Positions 32,651 through 41,736 of a stretch of DNA of 64,000 bases are shown here, in pieces; the first letter of the stretch is position 1; every line of letters starts with the position of its first letter. A model generated the notes under the pieces. The model worked only from the letters and a program-made list of their open reading frames with translations. It was not told the origin of the DNA and did no database searches. Location of the stretch: positions 1-64,000 of the forward strand of contig JBIQJM010000010.1 in the NCBI GenBank assembly GCA_044507525.1, in the 5' to 3' direction. A program made the translations under genes and the position numbers. This stretch comes from Zeimonas sp044507525. Its GTDB lineage: Bacteria; Pseudomonadota; Gammaproteobacteria; Burkholderiales; Burkholderiaceae_E.

Positions 32651-35433
32651 CGGACGGCACGCGCGCCATCGACGGCGCGGTCGAGCGACGCAGCACGCCT
32701 TCGACCTGCTGCTACTGCGGCGTCGGCTGCGGCGTGCTGGTCCACAGCGAGCGCGACGCACGCGGCAGCGAGCGCATCACCGCAGTGGAAGGCGATCCGG
32801 CGCACCCGGCGAACTTCGGCCGCCTGTGCAGCAAGGGTCGCGCACTGGCCGACAGCGCGCGCAGCCTGCACGGCCGTGTCCTGCGCCCGGAGCTGCGCGC
32901 CACGCGCGAGGACGTCCGCCGGCCGGTCGACTGGAACTTCGCCCTGGACACCGTGGCCGAGCGGCTGGCACGCATCGTCGAGCGCGACGGCCCGGACGCG
33001 GTCGCCTTCTACCTCTCCGGCCAGTTGCTGACCGAGGACTACTACGTCTTCAACAAGCTGGCGAAAGGCCTGATCGGCACCAACAACATCGACACCAACT
33101 CGCGCCTGTGCATGTCCAGCGCGGTCACGGCCTACGAGCTGGCCTTCGGCGCCGACGGCCCGCCGACCTGCTACGACGACCTCGAGCACGCGAAGACGGT
33201 GCTGTTCGCCGGAAGCAATGCCGCCTGCGCGCACCCTGTGCTGCTGCGCCGGCTGCAGGATGCGAAGGCACGCGACCCCTCCGTTCGCTGGATCGTCGTC
33301 GATCCGCGTCGCACCGACACCGCGGCGATGGCCGACCTGCACCTGCCGATCCAGCCGGGCACCGACGTGGCGCTGTTCAACGGCATGCTGCACCACCTGG
33401 TCTGGGAAGGACTGCTGGACGACGCGTTCATCGCCGCGCATACGACGGGATTCGCCGAACTGAAATCGCTGCTGCGCGAGTACACACCGCGCATGTCGGC
33501 GGAGATCTGCGGCATCCCCGCCGACGACCTGGTGGCCGCCGCCGAATGCTTCGGCCGCAGCCCCGCGGCACTGTCGCTGTACTGCATGGGACTGAACCAG
33601 TCCGCGCACGGCACCGACAAGAACCTGGCCCTGATCCAGCTGCACCTGGCCACGCGCCAGCTCGGCCGGCCCGGCGCCGGGCCGTTCTCGCTGACCGGGC
33701 AACCGAACGCGATGGGCGGGCGCGAAGTCGGCGGCATGGCGACGATGCTGGCCGCGCACCGCAGGATCACCGATGCGACGCATCGGGCCGAGGTGGAAGC
33801 ACTGTGGAAGCTTGCGCCGGGCACGCTGTCGCCCCGTCCCGGGCTGACGGCGGTGGAGCTGTTCGAAGGCCTGCGCTGCGGAAAGGTCAAGGCGGTGTGG
33901 ATCGCCTGCACCAATCCCGCGCACTCGATGCCCGACATCGGCCCGGTGCGCGAGGCCCTGCGACGCGCCGAGTACGTCATCGTGCAGGAGGCGTTCCGCG
34001 ACACCGACACCGTGCCCTTCGCCGACGCGCTGCTGCCGGCGACGACCTGGGGCGAGAAGGACGGCACGGTCACCAATTCCGAACGCCGCATCTCGCGCGT
34101 GCGCGCGGCGGTCGCAGCGCCGGGCGAGGCGAAGCACGACTGGTGGATCGCGCGCGAAGTGGCGCGCCGGATCGAGGCGCAACGGGCCGCGCCGGGCCCC
34201 GCGCCGCTGTTCGAGGCGGATGCGCCCGCGGCGATCTTCGACGAGCACCGCGCGCTCACCGTCGGTCGCGACCTCGACATCGGCGGCATCGACTACGCGC
34301 GCCTGGAAGACGAAGGCCCGCAGCAATGGCCGTTCCCCGCCGGGCGAGGTCGCGCACAGGCGCGACGCTACGAGGACGGCGTGTTCGCCACCGCGGACGG
34401 CCGTGCGCGTTTCCACCCGACACCGTACGAGCCCGTCGCCGAGCAGGCGTCCGCGCGCTTTCCGCTGCGGCTGCTCACCGGCCGCCTGCGCGATCAGTGG
34501 CACGGCATGTCGCGCACCGGTCGCGTGCCGCGGCTGTTCGCGCACAGTCCCGAGCCCGGACTGCGCATGCGTGCACAGGATGCCGCGCGCCGCGGCCTGA
34601 AGGCCGGCGAGCTGGTGCGCGTGACCAGCAGGCGCGGCGAACTGGTGCTGCCGCTGGAGCTGTCCGACGAGGTCGCTTCGGGCACCGTGTTCGCCGCGAT
34701 GCACTGGAGCGGACAACACCTGTCCAGCGGCGGCATCAACGAAGTCAGCCAGCCGGCGATCGATGCGCGCTCGCGCCAGCCCGAGCTCAAGCACGCGGCG
34801 GTGCGCGTGGACAAGACGGACTTCGGCTGGCACCTGCTCGCCGCGCGCCGCGGCGACGCGCTCGCCATGCGCAGCGCACTGCAGCCGCTGCTCGCGGACT
34901 GCGGCTACGCCGGCATCTCGCTGCAGGCGGTTGCCGATGCCGACGCAGCCGAAGACATCGCATGGATCGTGCTGCGCGCGGCCGCGACCGAGACCATGCC
35001 GGCGCACTGGCTGGCCGCGCTGGACGAGGCGCTCTCGCTCACGGCCGGCGCGGACACGCTCGAGTACCGCGACGCCGGCCGCGGCCTGCTCAGGCGCGTG
35101 GCCTGGCGAAGCGCGGGCAGCGACAGCTTCGTCGACGGCCTGCTGTGGAGCGACGCGCAACCCGGCGGCGAGGCGCTGCTGCGCGCTGCGCTTTCGGGCG
35201 ATCCCTGGCGCCGTCCGCGGCTCGCCGCGTTCTCGGCGCTGGCCGAAGTCGCGCGCGACCCGGTGATCTGCGTCTGCCGCCGCGTCACCGAATCGGCGAT
35301 CCGCGCCGAAGTCCGCAACGGTGCCGACGTGGCCGCGCTCGAGCGACGCCTGGGCTGCGGCAGCGTCTGCGGCTCCTGCCTGCCACAGCTCGCGCGGCTC
35401 GCCCATCCGGCGACCGGCGCAGGACACCCGTGA
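32647..35433 (+). CDS. nasA: Assimilatory nitrate reductase, catalytic subunit
   Basis: A 928-residue molybdopterin bis-MGD oxidoreductase of the cytoplasmic NasA group. The N-terminal [4Fe-4S] site is CCYCGVGCGV followed by a fourth cysteine in RLCSKG (~60). Molybdopterin-binding segments (FAGSNAACAHPVL, GLNQSAHGTDKN) and the C-terminal Molydop_binding domain follow. A C-terminal BFD-like [2Fe-2S] extension (ICVCRRVTE, GCGSVCGSCLPQ, ~875-915) is present, as in Klebsiella-type NasA. It reduces nitrate to nitrite, the substrate of NirBD. No separate NasB/C electron-donor gene or nitrate transporter is in the operon. Confidence 0.93.
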   Translation: MTDGTRAIDGAVERRSTPSTCCYCGVGCGVLVHSERDARGSERITAVEGDPAHPANFGRLCSKGRALADSARSLHGRVLRPELRATREDVRRPVDWNFALDTVAERLARIVERDGPDAVAFYLSGQLLTEDYYVFNKLAKGLIGTNNIDTNSRLCMSSAVTAYELAFGADGPPTCYDDLEHAKTVLFAGSNAACAHPVLLRRLQDAKARDPSVRWIVVDPRRTDTAAMADLHLPIQPGTDVALFNGMLHHLVWEGLLDDAFIAAHTTGFAELKSLLREYTPRMSAEICGIPADDLVAAAECFGRSPAALSLYCMGLNQSAHGTDKNLALIQLHLATRQLGRPGAGPFSLTGQPNAMGGREVGGMATMLAAHRRITDATHRAEVEALWKLAPGTLSPRPGLTAVELFEGLRCGKVKAVWIACTNPAHSMPDIGPVREALRRAEYVIVQEAFRDTDTVPFADALLPATTWGEKDGTVTNSERRISRVRAAVAAPGEAKHDWWIAREVARRIEAQRAAPGPAPLFEADAPAAIFDEHRALTVGRDLDIGGIDYARLEDEGPQQWPFPAGRGRAQARRYEDGVFATADGRARFHPTPYEPVAEQASARFPLRLLTGRLRDQWHGMSRTGRVPRLFAHSPEPGLRMRAQDAARRGLKAGELVRVTSRRGELVLPLELSDEVASGTVFAAMHWSGQHLSSGGINEVSQPAIDARSRQPELKHAAVRVDKTDFGWHLLAARRGDALAMRSALQPLLADCGYAGISLQAVADADAAEDIAWIVLRAAATETMPAHWLAALDEALSLTAGADTLEYRDAGRGLLRRVAWRSAGSDSFVDGLLWSDAQPGGEALLRAALSGDPWRRPRLAAFSALAEVARDPVICVCRRVTESAIRAEVRNGADVAALERRLGCGSVCGSCLPQLARLAHPATGAGHP

Positions 35434-35450
35434 AGCTTCCGGAGACATCG

Positions 35451-36245
35451 ATGGCGACGCCCACGACCACCACCTCTCCCCGCCGCATCCCGGAAGAAGT
35501 CGTACTGCTGTCCGCCGGGCCGGGCGCTCTCGAACTGCTCACGCTCGGGGCGGTGCGCGCACTGGCCGCGGCCGAGGTGCTGCTGCTCGACGAGCTGGTC
35601 AACCCCGACATCGTCGAGCTCGCCCCGCAAGCCCGCGTGGTCCGCGTCGGCAAGCGCGGCGGAAGTCGCGCCACGCCGCAGGCCTTCATCTGCCGGTTGA
35701 TGCGCCGCTACGCGCTGCAAGGCCTGCGCGTGGTGCGCGTGAAAGGGGGCGACGCGCTGCTGTTCGGCCGCGCCGGCGAAGAGATCGCCTTCCTGCGCAC
35801 GGCCGGCGTGCCGGTGAAGATCATCAACGGCGTCAGCGCCGCCTTCGCCGCCGCAGCCTCGCTGGGCGTCTCGCTCACCCACCGCGACCACTGTCACGGC
35901 ATCAGCTTCGTCACCGCGCACACCGCCGACCACGGCGATCCCGACTGGGCCGCGCTGTGCGGGAGCGGCACCACGCTGGCGATCTACATGGGCATGCGCC
36001 GGATCGAGTCGATCGCGCAGAAGCTGCTGCGGCACCTGCCCGGCGACACTCCGGCCGCGGTCGTGCAGGCAGCCAGCCAGGCGGGCGAACTCCGCCGGCT
36101 ATCCACGCTGCGCGCACTGGCGGCAGGCGCGCTCGACCTCGCTGCGGGTGTCCCCGGCGTGATCCTCGTCGGCCCGGCGATCGGCGAAGCCCTGCCGCTG
36201 GCGCAACACGACGACACCGCGCAGGCCGTCGCCTGCGCGGGTTGA
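35451..36245 (+). CDS. cobA: Uroporphyrinogen-III C-methyltransferase (siroheme synthesis)
   Basis: A 264-residue SAM-dependent methyltransferase with the SUMT landmarks LSAGPGALELLTLGAVRAL, DELV, RVVRVKGGDALLFGRAGEE and AAFAAAA. It makes precorrin-2, the precursor of the siroheme needed by NirB. It is the single-domain form, without the CysG oxidase/ferrochelatase part. ATG at 35451 was chosen over a GTG that overlaps the nasA stop, because GGAGA lies seven bases upstream of the ATG and the extra residues look unrelated to the family. In the motif RVKGGDA the usual Pro is Ala. Confidence 0.92.
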   Translation: MATPTTTTSPRRIPEEVVLLSAGPGALELLTLGAVRALAAAEVLLLDELVNPDIVELAPQARVVRVGKRGGSRATPQAFICRLMRRYALQGLRVVRVKGGDALLFGRAGEEIAFLRTAGVPVKIINGVSAAFAAAASLGVSLTHRDHCHGISFVTAHTADHGDPDWAALCGSGTTLAIYMGMRRIESIAQKLLRHLPGDTPAAVVQAASQAGELRRLSTLRALAAGALDLAAGVPGVILVGPAIGEALPLAQHDDTAQAVACAG

Positions 36246-36308
36246 GTTCATCGGATCGGGAATCGATCGTCCGACTCGAAACGCCGCATGCACGTGCGCC
36301 GATGCGGG

Positions 36309-37151
36309 CTATCCGGCGCACACCGGCAGCGCGTCGACGAAGTCGGCGACGATCCGGGCGAATTCGCCCGGCATCTGGTCGGGCAGCGGCACCATGCCTC
36401 CCGGAACCTCGAGCAGGCGGCTGCCCGCGATCGCGTCGGCGACCGGCCGTGCGCGCGGCCACGCGTGCGGATCGTCGGTGGGCGCGACGACGAGCGCCGG
36501 ACAGCCGATGCGCGGCAGGCGCTCTTCCATCCGGTAGCGCGCGACCACGGTGTGTCCGTGCGACGCACGCGGACCCGCCTTGATCGCGTCGGCGACGAAG
36601 CGCTCGAGCAGGTCGATGTCGCCGGCCGGATACCACGGCTGCCGGATGCGCCACAGCTCGCCGAGATGCGCGCCGTCGGCACGCCGCTCGACGTGGTCGA
36701 CCGCCGGCGGGCCGGTGTGCGAGGCCCGGTACGCGGCATCGACGAAGGGCGGCGCCGACAGCACGGCGGCCTGCACCCGCCGCGCATGTTGCGCCGCCAG
36801 CTCGATCGCGATCGCTGCGCCGGTGTGATGCCCGACGACCACCGTGCGATCGATGTCGAGCGCATCGAGCAGCTGCACGACGACTTCGGCCCATCGCTCG
36901 ATCGAATCGTCGGCGAGCGGCGGACGCGAGGAGTCGCCGAAACCGATCGTGTCGATCGCGATTGCACGAAAGCGCCGGCCGAGCAAAGGCAGCACGTCGC
37001 GGAACTCGTCCCAGGAACGAGGCGTCTGGTGCAGCAGCACGACCGGCGGGCCGACCCCGCAGCTCGCGCAGTGGATCGTGCCGGCGGGCACGTCGACGAA
37101 GCGCCGTTCGATGCGCGGTGTCGGGGCAGCTTCCTTCTCGGATCGATTCAT
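36309..37151 (-). CDS. Alpha/beta-hydrolase fold protein with degenerate catalytic triad
   Basis: A 280-residue alpha/beta-hydrolase with the usual VVLLHQTPRSWDEFRDVLP opening and DTIGFGDS strand-loop. At the nucleophile elbow, where GHSMG is expected, it reads GHHTG (107-111), so the nucleophile position is His109. Near the C-terminus the expected catalytic-His segment reads GGMVPLPD. The protein may therefore bind rather than cleave its ligand, or use other residues. The Met at 37151 was taken as start because the longer reading adds residues without family similarity. It is divergent from the acyl-CoA synthetase gene (121-bp gap). Confidence 0.82.
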   Translation of the reverse strand: MNRSEKEAAPTPRIERRFVDVPAGTIHCASCGVGPPVVLLHQTPRSWDEFRDVLPLLGRRFRAIAIDTIGFGDSSRPPLADDSIERWAEVVVQLLDALDIDRTVVVGHHTGAAIAIELAAQHARRVQAAVLSAPPFVDAAYRASHTGPPAVDHVERRADGAHLGELWRIRQPWYPAGDIDLLERFVADAIKAGPRASHGHTVVARYRMEERLPRIGCPALVVAPTDDPHAWPRARPVADAIAGSRLLEVPGGMVPLPDQMPGEFARIVADFVDALPVCAG

Positions 37152-37272
37152 CGGAGCTCGGGCGTGTCGGTGGCAGTCGTCCGTGACTGCGGGAAGGCGG
37201 GGCGACCCGCGCATATGATCCCTCACGATTGCGCAGAGTACGATCTGCCGCTCCGAGAACGGGGTCCCCCGC

Positions 37273-38799
37273 ATGTCCGACACGAACGCCCTCACCCGCT
37301 ACCCCAGCGTGGTCCACATGCTCGACGACGCCGCCCGGCTCGCGCCCGACGGCGAAGCGCTCGTCTGCGGCGACGAGCGCCTCGGCTACGCCGGATACCT
37401 GCGCTGCGTCGCCGGCTTCGCGCACGAGCTGCTCGGGCTCGGGGCGCGCGGCCGCCGCGTGGCGATCGTGCTCGGCAATTCGATCGACACCTGCATCGCG
37501 CTCTTCGGCGTGCACGCCGCGCGCGCGCAGGCGGTGCCGATGAACCCGCTGTACACCGAACACGAATTGCGTCCGCTGTTCGCCGACGCGCAACTGCACG
37601 CGGTCGTCTACGCGCAGGAGCACGCGCCGCGCATCGAAGCGCTGGCCGACGAGTTCGGCATCGAGCACCGGATCCGCATCGGCGGCGACGGCCGTCGCCT
37701 GCTGCAGTGGCGCGACGACGCGCGCCTGCGGCTGCCCGAACCACTGCCGGGCGCCAACGAGCTCGCGACGCTGCAGTACACCGGCGGCACCACCGGACGC
37801 TCGAAGGGCGTGAACCTGCGCCACGGCGCGGTCGCCACCAACGTCCTGCAGCGCGAAGCACTGCTGCCCACGCACGCCGGCGCCGAGCGGCTGCTGTGCG
37901 TGATGCCGCTGTTCCACGTCTATGCCGTCTCGATGTGCCTGCACAACATGGCGCTGGCGCGCGGAACGCTGGTGCTGCTGCCGCGCTACACGCCGGAGGC
38001 GGTGCTCGACGCGCTCGCGCGCGAACGCATCACGATCTTCGCCGGCAGCCCCACGCTGTTCACCGGGCTGCTGAACCACGCCGCGTTCACGCGCGAAGCC
38101 TTCGCCGCGCTGCGGCTCTCGTACTCGGGATCGGCGGCGCTGCCCGAGGAGTTGCTGCGCCGCTGGGAGCAAGCCACCGGAACGCCGGTGCTCGAAGGCT
38201 ACGGACAAACCGAAGCGGGCCCGGTGGTCAGCTTCAACCCCGTGGACGGCGTTCGGAAGCCGGGCTCGGTCGGACTGCCCCTTCCGCTCACCGAGGTCCA
38301 GATCGTCGACGCCGACGACGCGACGCGCGTGCTCGGCGTGGGCGAGAAAGGAGAGATCCGCGTTCGCGGCCCGCAGCTGATGAGCGGCTACCGCAACCTC
38401 CCCGAGGTCACGGCCGAGACGCTGCGCGACGGCTGGCTGCACACGGGCGACATCGGCGAGCTCGACGCCGACGGTTACCTGTTCATCCGGGACCGCAAGA
38501 AGGAGATGGCGAAGGTCTCCGGCTACAACGTGTTCCCGCGCGAGATCGAGGAGGTGCTGTACCTGCATCCCGCGGTGGCCGAGGCGGCGGCGGTCGGCGT
38601 TCCCGATGCCTATCGGGGAGAGATCGTGCGCGCGTACGTCGCGCTCGCGCCGGGTCGCACGGTCAGCGCCGACGAACTCGTCGAGCACTGCCGCGGCCGG
38701 CTCGCGCCGTACAAGATCCCCGCGCAGGTCGTGCTCGTCGACGCGCTGCCGAAGACGGTCGTCGGCAAGATCGACAAGAACCGGCTGCGCGAGACCTAG
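37273..38799 (+). CDS. Acyl-CoA synthetase (AMP-forming, fatty-acid CoA ligase family)
   Basis: A 508-residue ANL-superfamily ligase. Motifs: LQYTGGTTGRSKGV (~167), GYGQTEAGP (~313), GWLHTGDIGELDADGYLFIRDRKKEM (~390) and the C-terminal lysine in PKTVVGKIDKNRLR. It adenylates a carboxylic acid and transfers it to CoA. Substrate range is not evident; sequence style suggests medium or long acyl chains. A spaced AACGGGG may serve as ribosome site. It ends 10 bp before the convergent GTPase fusion gene. Confidence 0.9.
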   Translation: MSDTNALTRYPSVVHMLDDAARLAPDGEALVCGDERLGYAGYLRCVAGFAHELLGLGARGRRVAIVLGNSIDTCIALFGVHAARAQAVPMNPLYTEHELRPLFADAQLHAVVYAQEHAPRIEALADEFGIEHRIRIGGDGRRLLQWRDDARLRLPEPLPGANELATLQYTGGTTGRSKGVNLRHGAVATNVLQREALLPTHAGAERLLCVMPLFHVYAVSMCLHNMALARGTLVLLPRYTPEAVLDALARERITIFAGSPTLFTGLLNHAAFTREAFAALRLSYSGSAALPEELLRRWEQATGTPVLEGYGQTEAGPVVSFNPVDGVRKPGSVGLPLPLTEVQIVDADDATRVLGVGEKGEIRVRGPQLMSGYRNLPEVTAETLRDGWLHTGDIGELDADGYLFIRDRKKEMAKVSGYNVFPREIEEVLYLHPAVAEAAAVGVPDAYRGEIVRAYVALAPGRTVSADELVEHCRGRLAPYKIPAQVVLVDALPKTVVGKIDKNRLRET

Positions 38800-38809
38800 G
38801 GCCGACCGT

Positions 38810-40012
38810 TCAGCCCACGCGCTCGACGTATACCTGTACCTTTCCGCCGCAGGCGAGCCCGACCTCCCACGCCTGCTCGTCGCTCACGCCGAACTCCAGC
38901 ATGCGCGGCTTGCCGTCGGCGATGACCTCGAGCGCCCCGGAGATCACCGCGCCCTCGACGCAGCCGCCGGAGACCGAGCCGAGGAAGCCCCCGCCCTGCT
39001 CGACGGCCAGCAGGCTTCCTTCGGCCCGCGGCGACGAGCCCCAGGTGCGCACGACGGTGGCGAGCGCGACGCCCTTTCCCGCCGCGCGCCATGCGCGCAT
39101 CGCCTCGAAGAGCTCGTCGTCGCTCGCGTGCGCCGCCGGCGCGCGCTTCGGCCCCGACGACGGGCAGTTCGGCGACCGTCCCTGCGCTGCGGCCCCGCCC
39201 GCCGATGCACCGCTCGCCGACCGCGCGTCCGTCTGCGCATCGCTGCGCCGCGCGAGCCGGCTTCCCTTGCCCATCGCCTTCGCATGCTCGCCGAGCGCCG
39301 CGACCAGCTCGTCGATTCCCTCGCCGGAGGTCGCCACCGTACGCAGCACCGGCACCGCCCATTCCGGCCGCCGACGCAGCCGCGACAGCGCGCGCATGTC
39401 GTCGTAGGTGCGTTTCGCCGCCGGCGCGTCGGCCTTGTTGACGAGAAGGACGTCGGCGATCTCGAGGATGCCCGCCTTGATCGACTGCACCTCGTCGCCG
39501 AGTCCCGGCGGGCAGACGACGACCTTCGTGTCCGCGAACTCGCGGATCTCGACTTCCGACTGCCCGGTGCCGACGGTCTCGACCAGCACGACGTCGAAGC
39601 CGGCCGCGTCGAACAGGTCGATGACGCGGCCGGCCGCGCGCGACAGTCCGCCCAGGTGCCCGCGCGACGACAGCGAGCGCACGAAGACGTCGTCGTGCGA
39701 GGCCGCGTCGCCCATGCGCACGCGGTCGCCGAGGATCGCTCCGCCGCTCACCGGACTCGACGGATCGACCGCGACGACGGCGACCGAGCGCCCGCGCGCG
39801 ACGAGCGCGCCGAGCAAGGCGTCGATGAGCGTCGACTTCCCGGCGCCGGGCGCGCCGGTGATGCCGACGACGTGCGCGCGTCCGAGGTGCGAGGCGAGGC
39901 TCGCATGCAGTTCGTCGGCGCCCGGGCGATCGTTCTCGAACATCGTCACGGCGCGCGCGAGCGCCGGACGCGAGCGACCGAGGATTGCCGGCAGGGAGAC
40001 GGTTTCGTCCAA
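38810..40012 (-). CDS. MeaB/ArgK-type GTPase fused to an XdhC_CoxI domain
   Basis: A 400-residue two-domain protein. Residues ~1-250 are a MeaB/ArgK SIMIBI GTPase: Walker A GAPGAGKS (53-60), VDPSSPVSGGAILGDRVRM (82-100), VETVGTGQSE (144-153) and NKAD (192-195). The helical dimerisation tail of MeaB is absent. A 50-residue Ala/Ser/Arg-rich linker leads to an XdhC_CoxI domain (~300-400) with GSSPR (325-329), GSVSGGCVE (345-353) and the domain's usual end CGGKVQVYVE. MeaB-type GTPases chaperone cobalamin-dependent acyl-CoA mutases; XdhC handles molybdenum cofactor. The reading frame is continuous. The start is TTG behind an ideal ribosome site. No mutase gene is in the window. Confidence 0.85.
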   Translation of the reverse strand: MDETVSLPAILGRSRPALARAVTMFENDRPGADELHASLASHLGRAHVVGITGAPGAGKSTLIDALLGALVARGRSVAVVAVDPSSPVSGGAILGDRVRMGDAASHDDVFVRSLSSRGHLGGLSRAAGRVIDLFDAAGFDVVLVETVGTGQSEVEIREFADTKVVVCPPGLGDEVQSIKAGILEIADVLLVNKADAPAAKRTYDDMRALSRLRRRPEWAVPVLRTVATSGEGIDELVAALGEHAKAMGKGSRLARRSDAQTDARSASGASAGGAAAQGRSPNCPSSGPKRAPAAHASDDELFEAMRAWRAAGKGVALATVVRTWGSSPRAEGSLLAVEQGGGFLGSVSGGCVEGAVISGALEVIADGKPRMLEFGVSDEQAWEVGLACGGKVQVYVERVG

Positions 40013-40019
40013 CTTCGTT

Positions 40020-40026
40020 CCTCCTT
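40020..40026 (-). promoter_or_regulatory. Ribosome-binding site fixing a TTG start
   Basis: AAGGAGG on the minus strand lies seven bases before the TTG at 40012. No ATG or GTG lies at a family-consistent place: the nearest in-frame Met inside would delete part of the N-terminal helix, and the upstream reading gives an Arg/Ser-rich, non-family sequence. It therefore decides the start of the GTPase fusion. Confidence 0.8.
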
Positions 40027-40130
40027 CGATATCCCGCAATGATCGTCGACGCGCGCCGCGGCGCCAAACCGGCGGCGGCGACGCCCGCCGGCGAAGCGCG
40101 AGCGCCGGTCGCGGCACCGCCATGAGACCG

Positions 40131-41354
40131 CTATGAAACACCCGCCGACGACGCTTCCTCGCCGGCCCGGCGCAACGGCCGCTGGCGAAAGGCCAGCGCC
40201 GCGCCCAGCGCGAGTGCGAGCGCCGAGAAGCCGAGGCCGCGCTGCAGGCCGCCCGCGGCGTCGGCGATCCAGCCGACGACGGTCGGCCCGACGATCTGTC
40301 CGAACGCGAAGACGATCGTGAACGCGGCGATGCCGCCCGCCCACAGCGCCGCGGGAAGGTTGTGACGAACGAGCGCGGTCGTCGAAGCGACGAGCGACAG
40401 GAAGACGCAACCGAAGAGCGCACCCGAGACGAACACCGCGACCGGATGCGCGCTGAGCACCGGCAGCACGGTGGCGACCGCGAGCAGCGCGTTGAGCAGC
40501 CCGAGCGCCTCGCCGCCGCGCGCCCGCTGCAGCAGCCCCGCCCACAGCCACGACGACGCGACGACGCCGACGCCGAGCAGCACGAAGAAGGCGATCGTCT
40601 GCCCGTGTCCGAGCCCCTGCTCGCGCAGCAGCGCGATGACGAAGGTCATGTAGCCGATGTAGCCGATGCCGAACATGAAGTAGCCGGCGAGCCCGAAGGA
40701 GAACGGCCGCCATTCGAAGCCGGCGCGCCCCGGCTCGCGAGGCGCGGGCCTGGCGGCGAGCGGACGCGTCGGCGCGGACATCGCGTAGGTCGACAGCGCG
40801 GAAGCAGCGCCGAGCGCGATCCACGCCCGCTGCCATGCGTGCGTTCCGTCGAGCGCGAGCAGCGGCGGGACGAGCAGCGCCGACGCGACGATGCCCAGGC
40901 CGGTGCCGCCGTAATAGATTCCGAGCAGCAGCCCCGCGCGCGCGGGGTGCGCAGCCGCCAGGCGCGCCGCGAGCACGCCGCCCGAGACGAACAGCGCCGC
41001 ACTCGCAATGCCGGTGAGCAGGCGCAACGCGTAGAGCGGCGCGTCGGCGAACACGACTCCGTGCGCGGCGAGCAGCACCGAGGCGGCGACGCCGCCGGCG
41101 AGCAGGATCGCACGCGCATCGTGCTTCGCGAGCCAGCGCGGCGCGAGCAACGCGCCGATCAGGTAGCCGGCCGCGTTGACCGTGTTCATCGCGCCCGCCG
41201 TCAGGTAGCTCCATCCGAGGTCGTCGCGCATCGGCTGCAGCAGCAGCGCGTACGAGAAGCGCCCCAGCCCGAGAGCGATCGCCGAACCGAGGGCGAGCGC
41301 GAACGCGACGCGCAGCGCGTGCGCGGCGTCGCGCGCGTCGGCGGATTCGATCAA
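40131..41354 (-). CDS. MFS transporter, YbfB/YjiJ family
   Basis: A 407-residue membrane protein with twelve hydrophobic segments. The start of helix 1 (ALGLGRFSYALLLQPMRDDLGWSYLTAGAMNT) is the hallmark of the YbfB/YjiJ (DUF1228) branch. The transported compound of this family is not established. It is followed on the same strand by the GTPase fusion after 118 bp and preceded by the small DUF6494-like gene after 25 bp. The ATG has no strong ribosome site. Confidence 0.9.
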   Translation of the reverse strand: MIESADARDAAHALRVAFALALGSAIALGLGRFSYALLLQPMRDDLGWSYLTAGAMNTVNAAGYLIGALLAPRWLAKHDARAILLAGGVAASVLLAAHGVVFADAPLYALRLLTGIASAALFVSGGVLAARLAAAHPARAGLLLGIYYGGTGLGIVASALLVPPLLALDGTHAWQRAWIALGAASALSTYAMSAPTRPLAARPAPREPGRAGFEWRPFSFGLAGYFMFGIGYIGYMTFVIALLREQGLGHGQTIAFFVLLGVGVVASSWLWAGLLQRARGGEALGLLNALLAVATVLPVLSAHPVAVFVSGALFGCVFLSLVASTTALVRHNLPAALWAGGIAAFTIVFAFGQIVGPTVVGWIADAAGGLQRGLGFSALALALGAALAFRQRPLRRAGEEASSAGVS

Positions 41355-41379
41355 CGGAGGCGCTTCGATGCGAAGGCGA

Positions 41380-41586
41380 TCAGGACAGCCGGATCTCGCC
41401 GTCGAAGCGCACCTGCAGCTTCAGCCCCGCGACCTCGAGCGTCATCGTCGCCGGAAAGGAATCGGCGTCGCCGATGCGGCCGTCGGCGCGCGCCTGCGCG
41501 ACCGCCTGCTCGATCTCCTGCTGCGAGCGCACGCCGACCGTGCGCAGGAACTTGCGGATGCTCTGCTGCAGCGCTTCTTCGTCCAT
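41380..41586 (-). CDS. Small conserved protein, DUF6494-like
   Basis: A 68-residue acidic protein, MDEEALQQSIRKFLRTVG at the start and a two-strand beta hairpin (ATMTLEVAGLKLQVRFDG) at the end. The pattern matches my recollection of the uncharacterised DUF6494 family of short bacterial proteins. A GGAGAG ribosome site precedes this ATG, and the longer reading adds a composition-biased segment. The function is unknown. It lies between the MFS gene and the MaoC-PTA gene, all on the minus strand. Confidence 0.75.
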   Translation of the reverse strand: MDEEALQQSIRKFLRTVGVRSQQEIEQAVAQARADGRIGDADSFPATMTLEVAGLKLQVRFDGEIRLS

Positions 41587-41736
41587 TTCGCTCTCCGTTG
41601 CGGGAACGGGCGCAGGGGCGCTCGAACCGGGATACGAGTCGAATCGTACTTCGATGCGCCGCGTCGCGTCGCCGGCGGGGCATGCGCCGCGCATACAGCG
41701 CGAGGCGCCGCGCGCGATCGACGCAGGCGCGACTCA

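Noticed and set aside
38960..39260. Frameshift or stop suppression creating the MeaB-XdhC fusion artificially
   Set aside because: The frame is continuous through a typical low-complexity linker, codon composition stays uniform, and both domains are intact on each side. Sequencing error still cannot be fully excluded.
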